A DNA stretch of 34,480 nucleotides from Streptomyces phaeochromogenes (GCF_001418655.1 NZ_LIQZ01000235.1:1-34480); one strand, 5' to 3'. Numbered from the stretch's first letter, positions 1 through 7,672 are shown. A program made the numbers and translations. The notes: generated by a model not told the origin, from the sequence alone.

Positions 1-36
1 CGCCGGCCGGCGTGCCCACTAGCTTCGGAGACCTCC

Positions 37-438
37 ATGTCCGCCCCTCGCAGTGATTTCCACCAGGCTCTCGACCTCATCGGCAAGGGCAAGCACGTCA
101 GCTTGACCACCTTCCGTCGCAACGGACAGCCGGTTCCCACGCCCGTCGGCAGTCTCGTGCACGACGGAACCCTCTACGCCCTGACGCCGCCGGACACCGG
201 AAAGGCCAAGCGGATCCGCGGCAACCCACAGGTGACCATCGCCCCCTGCGACATGAAGGGCACCGTTCCTGCCGACGCACCCACCGTCTCGGCCACCGCG
301 CGGCTCTTGGATCCCGCGGAGACCGCCCGTGTCCAGGAAATGATGCAGCGACGATTCTTCATGTACCGCCTGGTGCACCTGGTCGACCGGATCCTGCGCC
401 GCGAACGCCGACTCGTCGCCATCGCGATCAGTACATGA
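37..438 (+). CDS. PPOX-class F420/FMN-dependent oxidoreductase
   Basis: This 133-aa protein has the split beta-barrel flavin-reductase fold of the pyridoxamine-phosphate-oxidase-like family. Such cytosolic proteins use F420H2 or FMN to reduce varied small molecules; the substrate cannot be told here. The N-terminal part shows the usual pattern: a helix, then a strand reading VSLTTFRRNGQPVPTPVGSL, then LYALTPPDTGKAKRIRGNPQVTIAPCD, where the GKAKRIRGNP segment corresponds to the cofactor-phosphate-binding loop of the family. The length is normal for the class. ATG at 37 is preceded by GGAG at a good distance. No partner gene follows closely. Family assignment is firm; the choice between F420 and FMN is inference. 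Confidence 0.88.
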   Translation: MSAPRSDFHQALDLIGKGKHVSLTTFRRNGQPVPTPVGSLVHDGTLYALTPPDTGKAKRIRGNPQVTIAPCDMKGTVPADAPTVSATARLLDPAETARVQEMMQRRFFMYRLVHLVDRILRRERRLVAIAIST

Positions 439-963
439 TCAGCGCACACCTCACGACAAGGTCTGCGTCCACGGCAGGGCGCCCTCACATTGCGGAGGCG
501 CGCTGCACTTGGCCGAACGGGCCACCTGGTGACGAGGAGGACCCCTGGGACAGGAGCCGGCAGCAGACACTTGCCATTGTCCCGGCCGCTCAGTGGACGG
601 GACAGCTGGATTCCGCGCCCCTGCTCTCCGCCTGCCTGGGCGGTGTGCCATGGGATGCGTCGGACGACGGTGTGCAGCGCGGGTCAGGCTCAAGTCGCTT
701 GAGGAGCGGGCTGACTCGACGCGACCGAAGTTGCGTGAAGCCCTGGCCTGGCTCACCGTTGCCGCCTCCCCCGTGTGGCCAGTGACTGGCATTGGTCACA
801 GAACAGAGACGCCGGGCTGCGTCGACGCCTGGCCGAACGCTGGTCTCAGCCGCCTGTGGAACACTCCGAGGGACGGCACCTTCTCGTCCTGCGGTGGCGT
901 ACGAATTGGAATCGATTCGAACAACAACGCGGGCGCGGCTGCGCCAGGTTGAGGTGATCTGAG
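439..963. other. gene-poor interval, no convincing gene
   Basis: About 525 bases lie between the PPOX gene and the next gene. Open frames exist on both strands but show mixed third-position composition and no family motif. One frame ending just before 960 (tryptophan/arginine-rich, with RRRLAERW) could be the tail of a decayed gene because it stops right at the ribosome-binding site of the next gene. I could not identify it. Confidence 0.4.
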
Positions 964-1605
964 GTGGCCCGGTTGACCGGCCCGGAGGAGTATCAGTTGC
1001 GGCCGGCCCTCGGCATGATCGGTGAAGCGGCCGAAGGCGGCGGGAGCGGCTCTGGGCAGGGTCCGCGCCGCGTCTGGATGAAGCGTCCCGGCACGATTGC
1101 CGGTTCCTTGGTCGCTGCTGCGGCCGTCGGCCTGGTTCTCCTTGCGTACGGGCTTGCTGATGATGGTTCGGACGGTTCCCGGCAGGATCAGGGACAGGCT
1201 CTGACCGAGCTGGAATGGATTGCCTGCTCGCCGAAGATCGTCGAAGGAGACATCGCGGTGATCCAGGAGCACCCCGAACAGGCCGACGCCGTGAAGGTCA
1301 CGCTCACCGTCACGGACTGGATCAAGCCGAAGCAGGGCTCTCAGCGGCAGATCCAGTTCACCACCATGAGCGGCAAGTGGAAGGGCGAGCCTGCTTACTC
1401 CACGGGGGAACACCTGCTGGTGGTTGTCGTGGACCGTCCCGACGAGCCGGCCGACATCTTCCGGGTCGACGGGGCCGGGACATCACGGACCCTGGCATCC
1501 TTCCGCAGCCGGATCGACAAGGATCTACCTGCGGCAGCAAAGACGGAGTGCCCTGCCTTCTGGCGCAATCGAGGCGACAACGGCGCGGGGCGATCGGACA
1601 GTTGA
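964..1605 (+). CDS. membrane-anchored hypothetical protein
   Basis: A 213-aa protein of unknown function. It starts at GTG 964 with GAGGTGA upstream. Residues 1-42 are a polar, glycine-rich N-terminus. Residues about 43-64 (IAGSLVAAAAVGLVLLAYGL) form a single membrane helix, and the remaining ~150 residues are predicted to face outside. The outer part holds two cysteines (CSPK near 88 and ECPAF near the C-terminus) that could pair, and beta-strand-rich sequence (VKVTLTVTDW, QIQFTTM, LLVVVVDRP). It looks like a small sensor-like or substrate-binding extracytoplasmic domain on a membrane anchor, but I recognise no family. It stands alone, with no regulator or sigma-factor gene recognised beside it. 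Confidence 0.65.
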   Translation: MARLTGPEEYQLRPALGMIGEAAEGGGSGSGQGPRRVWMKRPGTIAGSLVAAAAVGLVLLAYGLADDGSDGSRQDQGQALTELEWIACSPKIVEGDIAVIQEHPEQADAVKVTLTVTDWIKPKQGSQRQIQFTTMSGKWKGEPAYSTGEHLLVVVVDRPDEPADIFRVDGAGTSRTLASFRSRIDKDLPAAAKTECPAFWRNRGDNGAGRSDS

Positions 1606-1805
1606 CATGCGTTGTGGCGTCGTTCGGCGCGCTCTCTCCGTCACCGACCCTGAGCGATTCATGCGTCCGGATCAATGGTGACGGCCTCCCCGACATCTTG
1701 AGTGCGTCCCCGCAGGCGCGTGTGCACGACGGGTCGGCGGGCCCTGCGGGACAGGGCGACGATCGCGGGGATGGCGGCAATTGTCGAAGCGTGCGCCGCC
1801 ATCGT

Positions 1806-1836
1806 CCGAGCACGGTTCACTTCATGTGGGTCCACA
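1806..1836 (+). repeat. direct repeat copy A flanking the sialidase gene
   Basis: 30 of 31 bases match 5549-5579 in the same orientation. The shared core includes CACGGTTCACTTCATGTG, and similarity extends weakly a few bases to the left. The two copies bracket the sialidase gene. Origin is unknown; an IS remnant or the edges of a transferred segment are both possible. Confidence 0.75.
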
Positions 1837-1990
1837 CAACCACCATGCCGATGAAAACCACCAAGCGGTGTTGTACGACGAGGACTCGCCGCCCGGCCGA
1901 TCCGGTGCCCGCGTAGCGCACCGCGCGATTGTCGAGGGCGGGGCCGGGGCCGGACGTCCGCCGGAAGGGGACCGTGTTGTCTCAAGGTGC

Positions 1991-2024
1991 CCGGCTCCCA
2001 CCCCGAGGTGGGGGTGGGAGCCGG
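1991..2024 (-). terminator. strong hairpin terminator of the sialidase gene
   Basis: A perfect 14-bp inverted repeat, CCGGCTCCCACCCC paired with GGGGTGGGAGCCGG around a 6-base loop. It begins about 35 bases after the sialidase stop codon. There is no T-tract, which is common for GC-rich actinomycete terminators. It may also stop readthrough from the plus-strand gene. Confidence 0.75.
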
Positions 2025-2058
2025 GGCCGGAGCAGATCGTGTGGCGGGAACGGGCAGG

Positions 2059-4914
2059 TCAGAAGGTGTAGACGCCTCCGTTCAAGAGGGCAGGGGTTGT
2101 TCCGGGAACGGGGGAGAGGACGGTGAGCGTGTTGGCGGTGGTGGAAACGTGGCCGGTGCCGTCGCCGGGCCACCAGCGGGCGGCTCCGGAGGAGTTGACG
2201 GCCGCGAAGTCGGTGTGGCCGTCGGAGTTCACGTCGCCCGTGAAGAAGCGGCTGTAGCCGGCGAAGGACGTGCCGGATGCCAGCTGCTGGGCGGCAGCGG
2301 CCAGGCCGCCATTGCCGTCGCCCTTCCACCACCAGAGGGTGCCGTTGGAGTCGACGGCGGCGACATCGGTGTTGCCGTCGTCGTCGAAGTCACCGGTGGG
2401 GACGCCGGAGTAGGCGGAGAAGGACGCGCCGGACAGGTTCTGGCGGGCGCCGAAGGTACGGTCGCCGTTTCCGGGCCACCACCACAGGCTGCCGTCGAAG
2501 CCGAGGCCGACGATGTCGGTGAGGCCGTCGGCGTTGAAGTCGCCGCCGGAGACCGCCTTGACGGTGCTGAACGAGGTGCCGGACATCAGGACCGTGGGGG
2601 CGGCCAGGATGCCGTCGCCCTGCCCCAGCCAGAAGTTCAGCTGGCCCTGGTCGTTGATGGCGATGAGGTCGCCGATGCCGTCGTTGTTGAAGTCGCCGCG
2701 GGCCGGGTGGAAGGTCGAGCCGAAGGTGCCGCCGATCAGGGTGGCGTTCTCCAGGTGCCGTTCACCGGTGGTGGCGTCGCCGAAGCCCGCGAAGTACCAG
2801 ATCCTGCCGTCGCTCAGGCGGTTGAAGACGTCCATCTGGCCGTCGCCGTCGGTGTCGTCCCAGGAGCGGGTGTCGGCCTCGCCGGTGTTGAAGGGCAGGC
2901 CGAGCAGCAGGTCGGTACCGGAGTACGTGTCAGCGGTCGCCGCGGAGGAGATCTCCTGGGTGCTCAGCGCCCTGCCGTAGAGCATCACGCGGTCGATCGA
3001 ACCCGAGAAGGGCTGCGCGCCGTCCACCCGGTTGCCGACCTCGAGCGGCTGGGGGTGGGCCGGCGAGATCGCGCCGCTCGGCGCGGTGTCGGTGTCGACC
3101 TTCGCGCCGTCGATCCACAGGCTCAGCTCTTGGCCGGCGCGTACCAGGGCCACGTGGTGCCAGGCGTTGTCGTTGTAGCTCGACGTGGATTCCACCGCCT
3201 TGCTGCCGGACGCCGTGGTGATGTTGGCCACGATCCGGTTCTGCTCGGGTTCCCCCCGGATCCACATCTGCGGCAGCCCCGCGCCGACGCCGAAGCCCCA
3301 GAGGATGGCCCGCAGCCCGGTGGTGGAGTTGTACTTGAAGTCGGCGGTGGCCGTGAAGTCCCCGGAGAGCTTGGTGGCGTACACGGGGCTCGGCGCGACG
3401 TCGACAAAGCCGGCGGAGGTCGCAGGGTCCAGCGTCACCGCGCGGCCGAACCTGCCGGCGGTCAGGCGGGCACGGCCGCGCAGGGTGGCCGCGTCCCCGA
3501 CGGTGTTCGGGGTACGGGAACCGGTCACCGGTCCGGTGAGAACGGTCTGGCCGGCGGAGACGATGGTGAAGCGGACCGAGGTGAGGTCGTACGTGCCGTT
3601 GGGGTTGTCCTTCGGAGCGGGCCCGGCCTCGTAGATCACTCCGAGACCGCCGGACTCGGTGCGGGTGAGGTCGGAGTAGCCGGCGCCCGCCTTGGCGATG
3701 GTCAGGCCCTGGGCGGGCGTCTGCCAGGTGGCGCCGTTGTCGAAGGAGGAACGGAGCTTGAGGGTGCCATGCCGCTGCGGGAAAGCGGAGTCGTGGTAGA
3801 CGGGCTCGGTGATCACCAGCTGGTTGAAACTGTCACCGCGCGGGACGCTGTTGAGGGACAGTACCGGGGCGAAGATCCGCGAGCCGGGCAGGTTGGCCGC
3901 GGTCGCCGGGCGCCAGTCCTCGCCGCCGCTGGTGCTGATGGCCTTGTTCCGGTTGGCGCCCGAGATGGCAGCGGCGTTGCTGTCGAGTTCATCCGTGTTG
4001 TTGCGGGAGGTCATGTAGAGAGAGTCGTCGGCCAGTTGCGTGATGCTGGCCTCGCCCGACCACAAGATATCGGTGTTGGTGGTGATGGCGCCGCGGTGCC
4101 AGCTCGCTCCGTGGTTGTCGGTGTAGATGGCGGAGGCGTGGTGGCCGTCGTCGTTCCACGTTCCGTCGGCATTTGTCTGGCCGTTCTGGTACGCGGGCGC
4201 CACCAGCCGGTTCCCGTTGGCGCCACCTGGACGCAACTGGATGCCGTGTCCTGGGCCGGGCTGGAGGAAGCGCATGCCCTGCTGCTCGCTGGCGGGCTGG
4301 TTGGCCTGCCTGGGGTTCACCTGGCTGGTGATGTCAGTCCGGTTGATCCAGGTCTGGCCGTCGTCACGGCTGTACATGGCGAACGTCTGGATACGGTTCT
4401 GCTGCCCGTCCGGGCCTTCGGTGTCTCCGTTGGTGAGCAGCCGCACGCTGTAGAGCAGTACCACCTGGCCCTCGACGGCCGGGTTCGGGTTCTCGTATGT
4501 GGCGTCGACGATCGGTGTGGGCTGGGCGTTGATCGCCGGCACGCCCAGGTTTGCGGGGTCGCTGGACAGACTGCGGGCGATGATCTTCGGCGCGCTCCAG
4601 GTGGCGCCGCCGTCGGTCGACGCCCGGCTCACGATGTCCATCTCCTTTCTGTCATTGCACGCGCCGCCGCTCAGTCGGGCTTCGGCGAAGGCAAGCAGCG
4701 TCTTGTTGCCGGTGCGGACCACCGAGGGGATCCGGAAGCATGTGTAGGTGCGGCCGCCGATGGTCGTGTTCGAGGCGAACAGGGTCGACTGGCTGGGCAG
4801 TTGAGGTGGCTGCGCGGTGATGACGGGCGCTGCTGTCGCGGGTGCCGGTGACACCAGTGCGGCGCCAGCGATCAGCGGCAGCAGCAGAGCCCTGACGACG
4901 GCGGAGAGATTCAT
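2059..4914 (-). CDS. secreted exo-alpha-sialidase (GH33) with LamG and VCBS/FG-GAP repeats
   Basis: A 951-aa secreted enzyme predicted to release terminal sialic acid from glycans. Residues 1-29 are a Sec signal peptide (hydrophobic core LLLPLIAGAAL, cleavage after ATA). The catalytic six-bladed propeller covers about 45-400. It has the FRIP motif (60-63) with the first arginine of the substrate-carboxylate triad, EAR at 78-80, and Asp boxes such as STDGGATW (99-106), SRDDGQTW and SFDNGATW. A concanavalin-like LamG domain covers about 485-660 and ends near ALSTQEISS. Five FG-GAP/VCBS units (GDFNNDGIGD, GDFNADGLTD, GDFDDDGNTD and similar, each followed by tryptophan-rich strands) cover about 685-945 and probably bind calcium. 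ATG at 4914 has a stop codon three codons upstream, so no earlier start is possible; the only AGGAG lies unusually far away (about 18 bases). Confidence 0.93.
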   Translation of the reverse strand: MNLSAVVRALLLPLIAGAALVSPAPATAAPVITAQPPQLPSQSTLFASNTTIGGRTYTCFRIPSVVRTGNKTLLAFAEARLSGGACNDRKEMDIVSRASTDGGATWSAPKIIARSLSSDPANLGVPAINAQPTPIVDATYENPNPAVEGQVVLLYSVRLLTNGDTEGPDGQQNRIQTFAMYSRDDGQTWINRTDITSQVNPRQANQPASEQQGMRFLQPGPGHGIQLRPGGANGNRLVAPAYQNGQTNADGTWNDDGHHASAIYTDNHGASWHRGAITTNTDILWSGEASITQLADDSLYMTSRNNTDELDSNAAAISGANRNKAISTSGGEDWRPATAANLPGSRIFAPVLSLNSVPRGDSFNQLVITEPVYHDSAFPQRHGTLKLRSSFDNGATWQTPAQGLTIAKAGAGYSDLTRTESGGLGVIYEAGPAPKDNPNGTYDLTSVRFTIVSAGQTVLTGPVTGSRTPNTVGDAATLRGRARLTAGRFGRAVTLDPATSAGFVDVAPSPVYATKLSGDFTATADFKYNSTTGLRAILWGFGVGAGLPQMWIRGEPEQNRIVANITTASGSKAVESTSSYNDNAWHHVALVRAGQELSLWIDGAKVDTDTAPSGAISPAHPQPLEVGNRVDGAQPFSGSIDRVMLYGRALSTQEISSAATADTYSGTDLLLGLPFNTGEADTRSWDDTDGDGQMDVFNRLSDGRIWYFAGFGDATTGERHLENATLIGGTFGSTFHPARGDFNNDGIGDLIAINDQGQLNFWLGQGDGILAAPTVLMSGTSFSTVKAVSGGDFNADGLTDIVGLGFDGSLWWWPGNGDRTFGARQNLSGASFSAYSGVPTGDFDDDGNTDVAAVDSNGTLWWWKGDGNGGLAAAAQQLASGTSFAGYSRFFTGDVNSDGHTDFAAVNSSGAARWWPGDGTGHVSTTANTLTVLSPVPGTTPALLNGGVYTF

Positions 4915-4979
4915 GTGAAGAAACTATGACGATCTCCTGTGACGATTCAACGAAATACCTTCGGGCCAGGGGCAATTGG

Positions 4980-5530
4980 CGGCTTCCTCTACGCCGGCGG
5001 ACTTGCCCGTCGGCCAACCGGTCTTGGTGGCCGGCAGATCGCGTCGGAGTTCAACGCCGCGTTCGCGGCCGCGGCGTGGGCCAGTTCCTCGTCGTCGAGG
5101 AGTACCGCCGGCCGGGGCGGCGGAAGATTCGGGTGACGCGTCGCCGCAGCCCTCACGGCAGGGTCCGGGTCCCGGGTGGGCCGCTCCACGGCTGTCGGCT
5201 CGGTTTCGGGGCCGCGTCCGGCCAGAGCCCGGACCTCAGGGTCCTCGTGGTCGGCGAAGACGGAGAGTCCGTCGTGAGCACGCGGCGCTCGGTCGGTCCC
5301 AGGTCCGCACGGCTCGCCACCTTCGTGCGCACCTCCGGGTCCGGATCGGCGATGAGCGCGCGGCGCTCGGCGGGGCCGGGGTCCGCGCGGTGCGCGATCA
5401 GGCCCCGTATCGGCCGTTCCGCGAGCGGCTGGATCGGCTTCCGCCGTCCGTCCAGCATCAGTCCCCGCAGACAGCAGCCGCCCTTCGACCGCTGATCCTT
5501 GAGCGGCACCGACGAGAACACGTCAGCCAC
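4980..5530 (-). pseudogene. decayed leucine-rich-repeat-variant (LRV) protein
   Basis: Two adjacent minus-strand frames carry consecutive LRV-type repeats. The first, about 5530 down to 5280, reads HRADPGPAERRALIADPDPEVR then TKVASRADLGPTERR. The second, about 5280 down to 4989, reads ADHEDPEVRALAGRG then TRDPDPAVRAAATRHPNLPP. The DPDPEVR-type units keep spacing close to the LRV period only if one frame change is allowed near 5240-5290. The N-terminus has no clear start, and the 5' side runs into the 5549-5579 repeat. I therefore read it as a frameshifted, 5'-truncated gene. LRV proteins are helical repeat solenoids of mostly unknown partner specificity. A sequencing error is an alternative to true decay. 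Confidence 0.45.
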
Positions 5531-5548
5531 GAACAACGCCAACGTCGC

Positions 5549-5579
5549 CCGAGCACGGTTCACTTCATGTGCGTCCACA
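5549..5579 (+). repeat. direct repeat copy B flanking the sialidase gene
   Basis: Matches 1806-1836 at 30 of 31 positions in the same orientation, with one G/C difference at 5572. It lies immediately upstream of the broken LRV gene on the other side of the sialidase gene. Confidence 0.75.
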
Positions 5580-5621
5580 TGCCCAACATGCTCCCAAACA
5601 GGACCGTGAGACAGACCTGAC

Positions 5622-5786
5622 GGAGTCGTACTGGGAGTCGACACCGAGCTGGCCGCTCTGCGGGACATCACTCTCGGCTGGGCGGGGGAGACCTGTCGGG
5701 GCTGCGAGTGGTGGCGACGTACACGTGAACGCTTTCCGAAGCACGCCGACAAGATAAATGCTGGCGTGCGAAGGCCCGTCGCCCTC
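5622..5786 (+). other. possible coding remnant before the toxin-antitoxin pair
   Basis: One plus-strand frame reads TELAALRDITLGWAGETC followed by GCEWWRRTRERFPKHADKIN. It has gene-like composition and the CxxC/WW/arginine pattern of a small actinomycete protein, but no usable start codon, and it runs out of frame quality before 5790. It may be the tail of a lost gene. No family identified. Confidence 0.2.
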
Positions 5787-5811
5787 TGGTACCAGCTGTT
5801 ACCATCGGAGT
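5787..5811 (+). promoter_or_regulatory. palindromic operator/leaderless promoter of the toxin-antitoxin pair
   Basis: 5787-5804 is an 18-bp near-perfect palindrome, TGGTACCAG/CTGTTACCA, with 8 of 9 positions complementary per arm. Its right arm contains TACCAT (5800-5805), a plausible -10 element. That would place the transcript start at or next to the ATG at 5812, so the mRNA may be leaderless; the only GGAG is 2 bases from ATG, too close for a normal ribosome-binding site. Binding of the antitoxin here would give the usual autoregulation. No good -35 element was seen. Confidence 0.5.
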
Positions 5812-6051
5812 ATGGCGAAGTCACAGAGGGGCTGGCGCGTCGACGACGAGATCGCGGAGCTGGCTACGGCCCGGGCCAAGGATCGCGGCATGAGCGTCGG
5901 CGACTACATCGCTGCTCTCGTGCGAGAAGACGTCGGCGGGCTGCGTCAACGAGGCGTGGACGCGGCGAGGCGCTTCCTCGACGAGCACCAGGCGGTCTTC
6001 GACGATGCCGAAGACGCCGACCGTCGCTCCTCGGGGGCTCACGCCGCCTGA
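5812..6051 (+). CDS. small antitoxin, CopG/ribbon-helix-helix-like
   Basis: A 79-aa protein directly upstream of, and overlapping, a Fic-like gene. The N-terminus WRVDDEIAELATARAKDRGMSVGDYIAALV fits a CopG/Arc-type ribbon-helix-helix DNA-binding domain: a short strand, a helix, then a second helix beginning GMSVGDYI. The C-terminal half (LRQRGVDAARRFLDEHQAVFDDAEDAD) is a charged acidic helix that would suit toxin binding. An in-frame start 54 bases upstream exists, but ATG 5812 is favoured because the operator palindrome lies between the two and residue 1 then begins just before the domain. The stop codon shares one base with the ATG of the next gene (TGATG), so translation is coupled. Confidence 0.72.
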   Translation: MAKSQRGWRVDDEIAELATARAKDRGMSVGDYIAALVREDVGGLRQRGVDAARRFLDEHQAVFDDAEDADRRSSGAHAA

Positions 6052-6428
6052 TGGACCTGTACATCGACGTCCCCTGGATCCTGCAGGTTGCGGAAGTGGC
6101 GGGTGCGGCGGATCCCGCCCCCGACGACTACGGGGTGCCCGTGGCTGCGGTCGCCTGTCACCGGGCCGAACTGCTCGAAACACCTGTCTACGACGGCCCC
6201 TACGCCCGCGCCGCCGCGCTGGTGCACATCCTCGGGCGCTGCCGTTGGCTGGAGCACTCCAACATGGCTGTGGCCGCCGCGACGGGCGTGATGTACCTGG
6301 AGGCTTCCGGGATTCCGGTCAAGCCCACTCGTGAGAACGCGGTCGCCCTCCGCGACGCGCTGCGCGATCCCGCCTGCACTGCCGCCAGGATCGCCGCCCT
6401 GCTGCGCACCTGGCCCCAGGCCACCTGA
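6051..6428 (+). CDS. Fic/Doc-like toxin component with degenerate active site
   Basis: A 125-aa protein coupled to the antitoxin gene. The helical layout and the segment ARAAALVHILGRCRWLEHSN, followed by AVAAATGVMYLEASG, line up with the core of Fic/Doc proteins. In Doc this region carries HxFx(D/N)xNKR and the proteins phosphorylate or AMPylate targets. Here the motif position (65-73) reads RWLEHSNMA: only the asparagine (71) is kept, while the catalytic histidine and the phosphate-binding glycine and arginine are replaced. The protein should therefore lack classical Fic chemistry. It may act by binding, or use another chemistry. The family call is from recognition of the helical pattern around the motif and is moderately secure; function is inference. 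Its 3' end is overlapped on the opposite strand by run-on of the truncated transposase frame. Confidence 0.65.
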   Translation: MDLYIDVPWILQVAEVAGAADPAPDDYGVPVAAVACHRAELLETPVYDGPYARAAALVHILGRCRWLEHSNMAVAAATGVMYLEASGIPVKPTRENAVALRDALRDPACTAARIAALLRTWPQAT

Positions 6429-7183
6429 TCGGACCTGCCTCGCCGGTGCGACGGACTGGGGCGGTGGATGCCGTCGCCTCTGAGACGACAGTCGCGGAGG
6501 ATCTTCCAGGTCTTCATCCGTGCAAAGGCGTGCTCGACGCGGGCGCGGACCTTGCGGTGGGACGCGTTGTGTTCCTCTTTCCAGGCCGGGAGTTCGGTCT
6601 GGCCGGGTTCGCGGCGGTGCGGGATGATCAGGCCGGTGCCCCGGTAGCCGCCGTCGGCAATCACAGTGGTTGTGCCGACGGCGTCCTTCGCTCCGGACAG
6701 CTCCCACGCCTTGCAGTCGTTGCGGTTGCCCGGCAGTGGCCGGCCGACCGCGACGACGAGCCGGGAGTCGGCGTCGATGACGACCTGGTGGTTCGTCGAG
6801 TACCGATAGTTCTTGGACTGCTCGGCAACCGTATGGTCACGCGTGGGCACCAGGGTGCCGTCCACGATCAGCACAGTGTCCTGAGCGAACCGCCTACGGG
6901 GCTGCAGCGCGAGCGTCGGCCCCAGGTGGCCGATGATGTGGTCGGCCGCGGACTTCGAGACGCCGAACAGTAGCGCCGGCTGTCGCAGCGTCAGGTTCGT
7001 GCGCCAGTACGCGGTGACCAGCAGCCCCCGGTCCTCCAGCTGCAGGCTCCAGGGCCTGCCCTTACGGACCGGGTCTGCGCCCTCGCGCCGCAGTGTAGTG
7101 AGTAACTTGGCGAACTGCCGTGGGCTCAGGCCGGTGAACGGGGCTGTCCACGAGGGCTCCGATGCTGTGATCACACCAGCCAC
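6200..7183 (-). CDS. IS5-type DDE transposase, 3' end lost
   Basis: This frame starts at GTG 7183 and codes for 327 residues, but only residues 1-240 (7183 down to 6464) resemble Streptomyces IS5-type (DDE_4) transposases. An N-terminal helix-turn-helix region includes LRQPALLFGVSKSAADHIIG. The DDE residues fit D108 (IVDGTLVPTRD), D177 (IADGGYRGTG) and E217 (RARVEHAFARMK). Homologues end soon after CRLKGDGVHHAMLGIARMHN. Here, after GDGIH, the frame leaves the family and runs antisense through the Fic-like gene to 6200. The junction at about 6464 is 36 bases past the Fic-like stop codon, so the right end of the element, with its terminal repeat, is missing. Probably inactive. The left end abuts the 3' end of the SUKH-3 gene. 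Confidence 0.85.
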   Translation of the reverse strand: MAGVITASEPSWTAPFTGLSPRQFAKLLTTLRREGADPVRKGRPWSLQLEDRGLLVTAYWRTNLTLRQPALLFGVSKSAADHIIGHLGPTLALQPRRRFAQDTVLIVDGTLVPTRDHTVAEQSKNYRYSTNHQVVIDADSRLVVAVGRPLPGNRNDCKAWELSGAKDAVGTTTVIADGGYRGTGLIIPHRREPGQTELPAWKEEHNASHRKVRARVEHAFARMKTWKILRDCRLRGDGIHRPSPSHRRGRSDQVAWGQVRSRAAILAAVQAGSRSASRRATAFSRVGLTGIPEASRYITPVAAATAMLECSSQRQRPRMCTSAAARA

Positions 7184-7195
7184 AGCAAGATCGTC

Positions 7196-7672
7196 TCACC
7201 TGCCGGGCAGGCAGTTGGCAAGCCAGTCCGCCTCTTGCGTACGGCTGCCGCCGCCATCGCCGTCCACCACATAGGCCAACGCCTCCATGAAGGTAGAACC
7301 CAGCGGCCAGAGGCAGTTCGGCCCCACGGCGATGACGCGACCGCTGGCTGCAATGTACGCAGGGAACTGGCTCGACCACATGCCCAGAGGACTGTAGTTC
7401 TCTCCGTACTGCCGCTCCAGCGTGGCCGCTTCCGTGGCGGCGTCGATGCAGGCGTCAACGGGGTCCATGTACAAGCGCGAACCGGGGACACGGGACGGAG
7501 AGCTCCTGATCATCAGCTCGCCGAACTCGGCCCAGACCGCTACCGCCACGTCGTTGAGTTCGAACCCGGCACCCGTCAGCAGCCACGTCCAGTCCGTAAT
7601 GGCGATCTCGCGACCTGCTGTCCACCCAGCAGCACCAAGCGCGTCCAACACCGACGGACTGCAAGCCATCAT
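7196..7672 (-). CDS. SUKH-3 domain immunity-type protein
   Basis: A 158-aa protein (180 aa if the ATG at 7738 is used). It shows the SUKH-3 layout: LDALGAAGWTAGREI near the N-terminus, then AVWAEFGELMIRSS, a central LYMDPVDACIDAATEAATLE, then YSPLGMWSSQFPAYIAASGRV, and finally LGSTFMEALAYVVDGD. SUKH proteins commonly protect against toxins of contact-dependent or polymorphic systems, or serve as orphan immunity proteins. I prefer the ATG at 7672 (first of a double ATG, with GTGAG upstream) because the domain begins about 10 residues later. No cognate toxin is visible nearby, so this may be an orphan. The IS5-type element starts only about 13 bases after its stop codon. Confidence 0.75.
   Translation of the reverse strand: MMACSPSVLDALGAAGWTAGREIAITDWTWLLTGAGFELNDVAVAVWAEFGELMIRSSPSRVPGSRLYMDPVDACIDAATEAATLERQYGENYSPLGMWSSQFPAYIAASGRVIAVGPNCLWPLGSTFMEALAYVVDGDGGGSRTQEADWLANCLPGR

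Larger units (their letters stand above)
1606..2058. other. intergenic region with repeat copy and terminator
   Basis: This 453-base interval lies between convergent genes. It contains one copy of a ~31-bp repeat (1806-1836) and the sialidase terminator hairpin (1991-2024). Remaining open frames look like chance frames. Confidence 0.5.

Noticed and set aside
775..957. Short plus-strand frame with MASDWHWSQNRD and RRRLAERW
   Set aside because: Only moderate third-position GC, no ribosome-binding site and no recognised family. It may be a decayed tail and is mentioned only in the interval note.
2000..4850. A long plus-strand open frame opposite the sialidase gene
   Set aside because: It is the antisense shadow of a gene with clear signal peptide, Asp boxes and VCBS repeats on the other strand; its Gly/Val/Arg-rich sequence matches no family.
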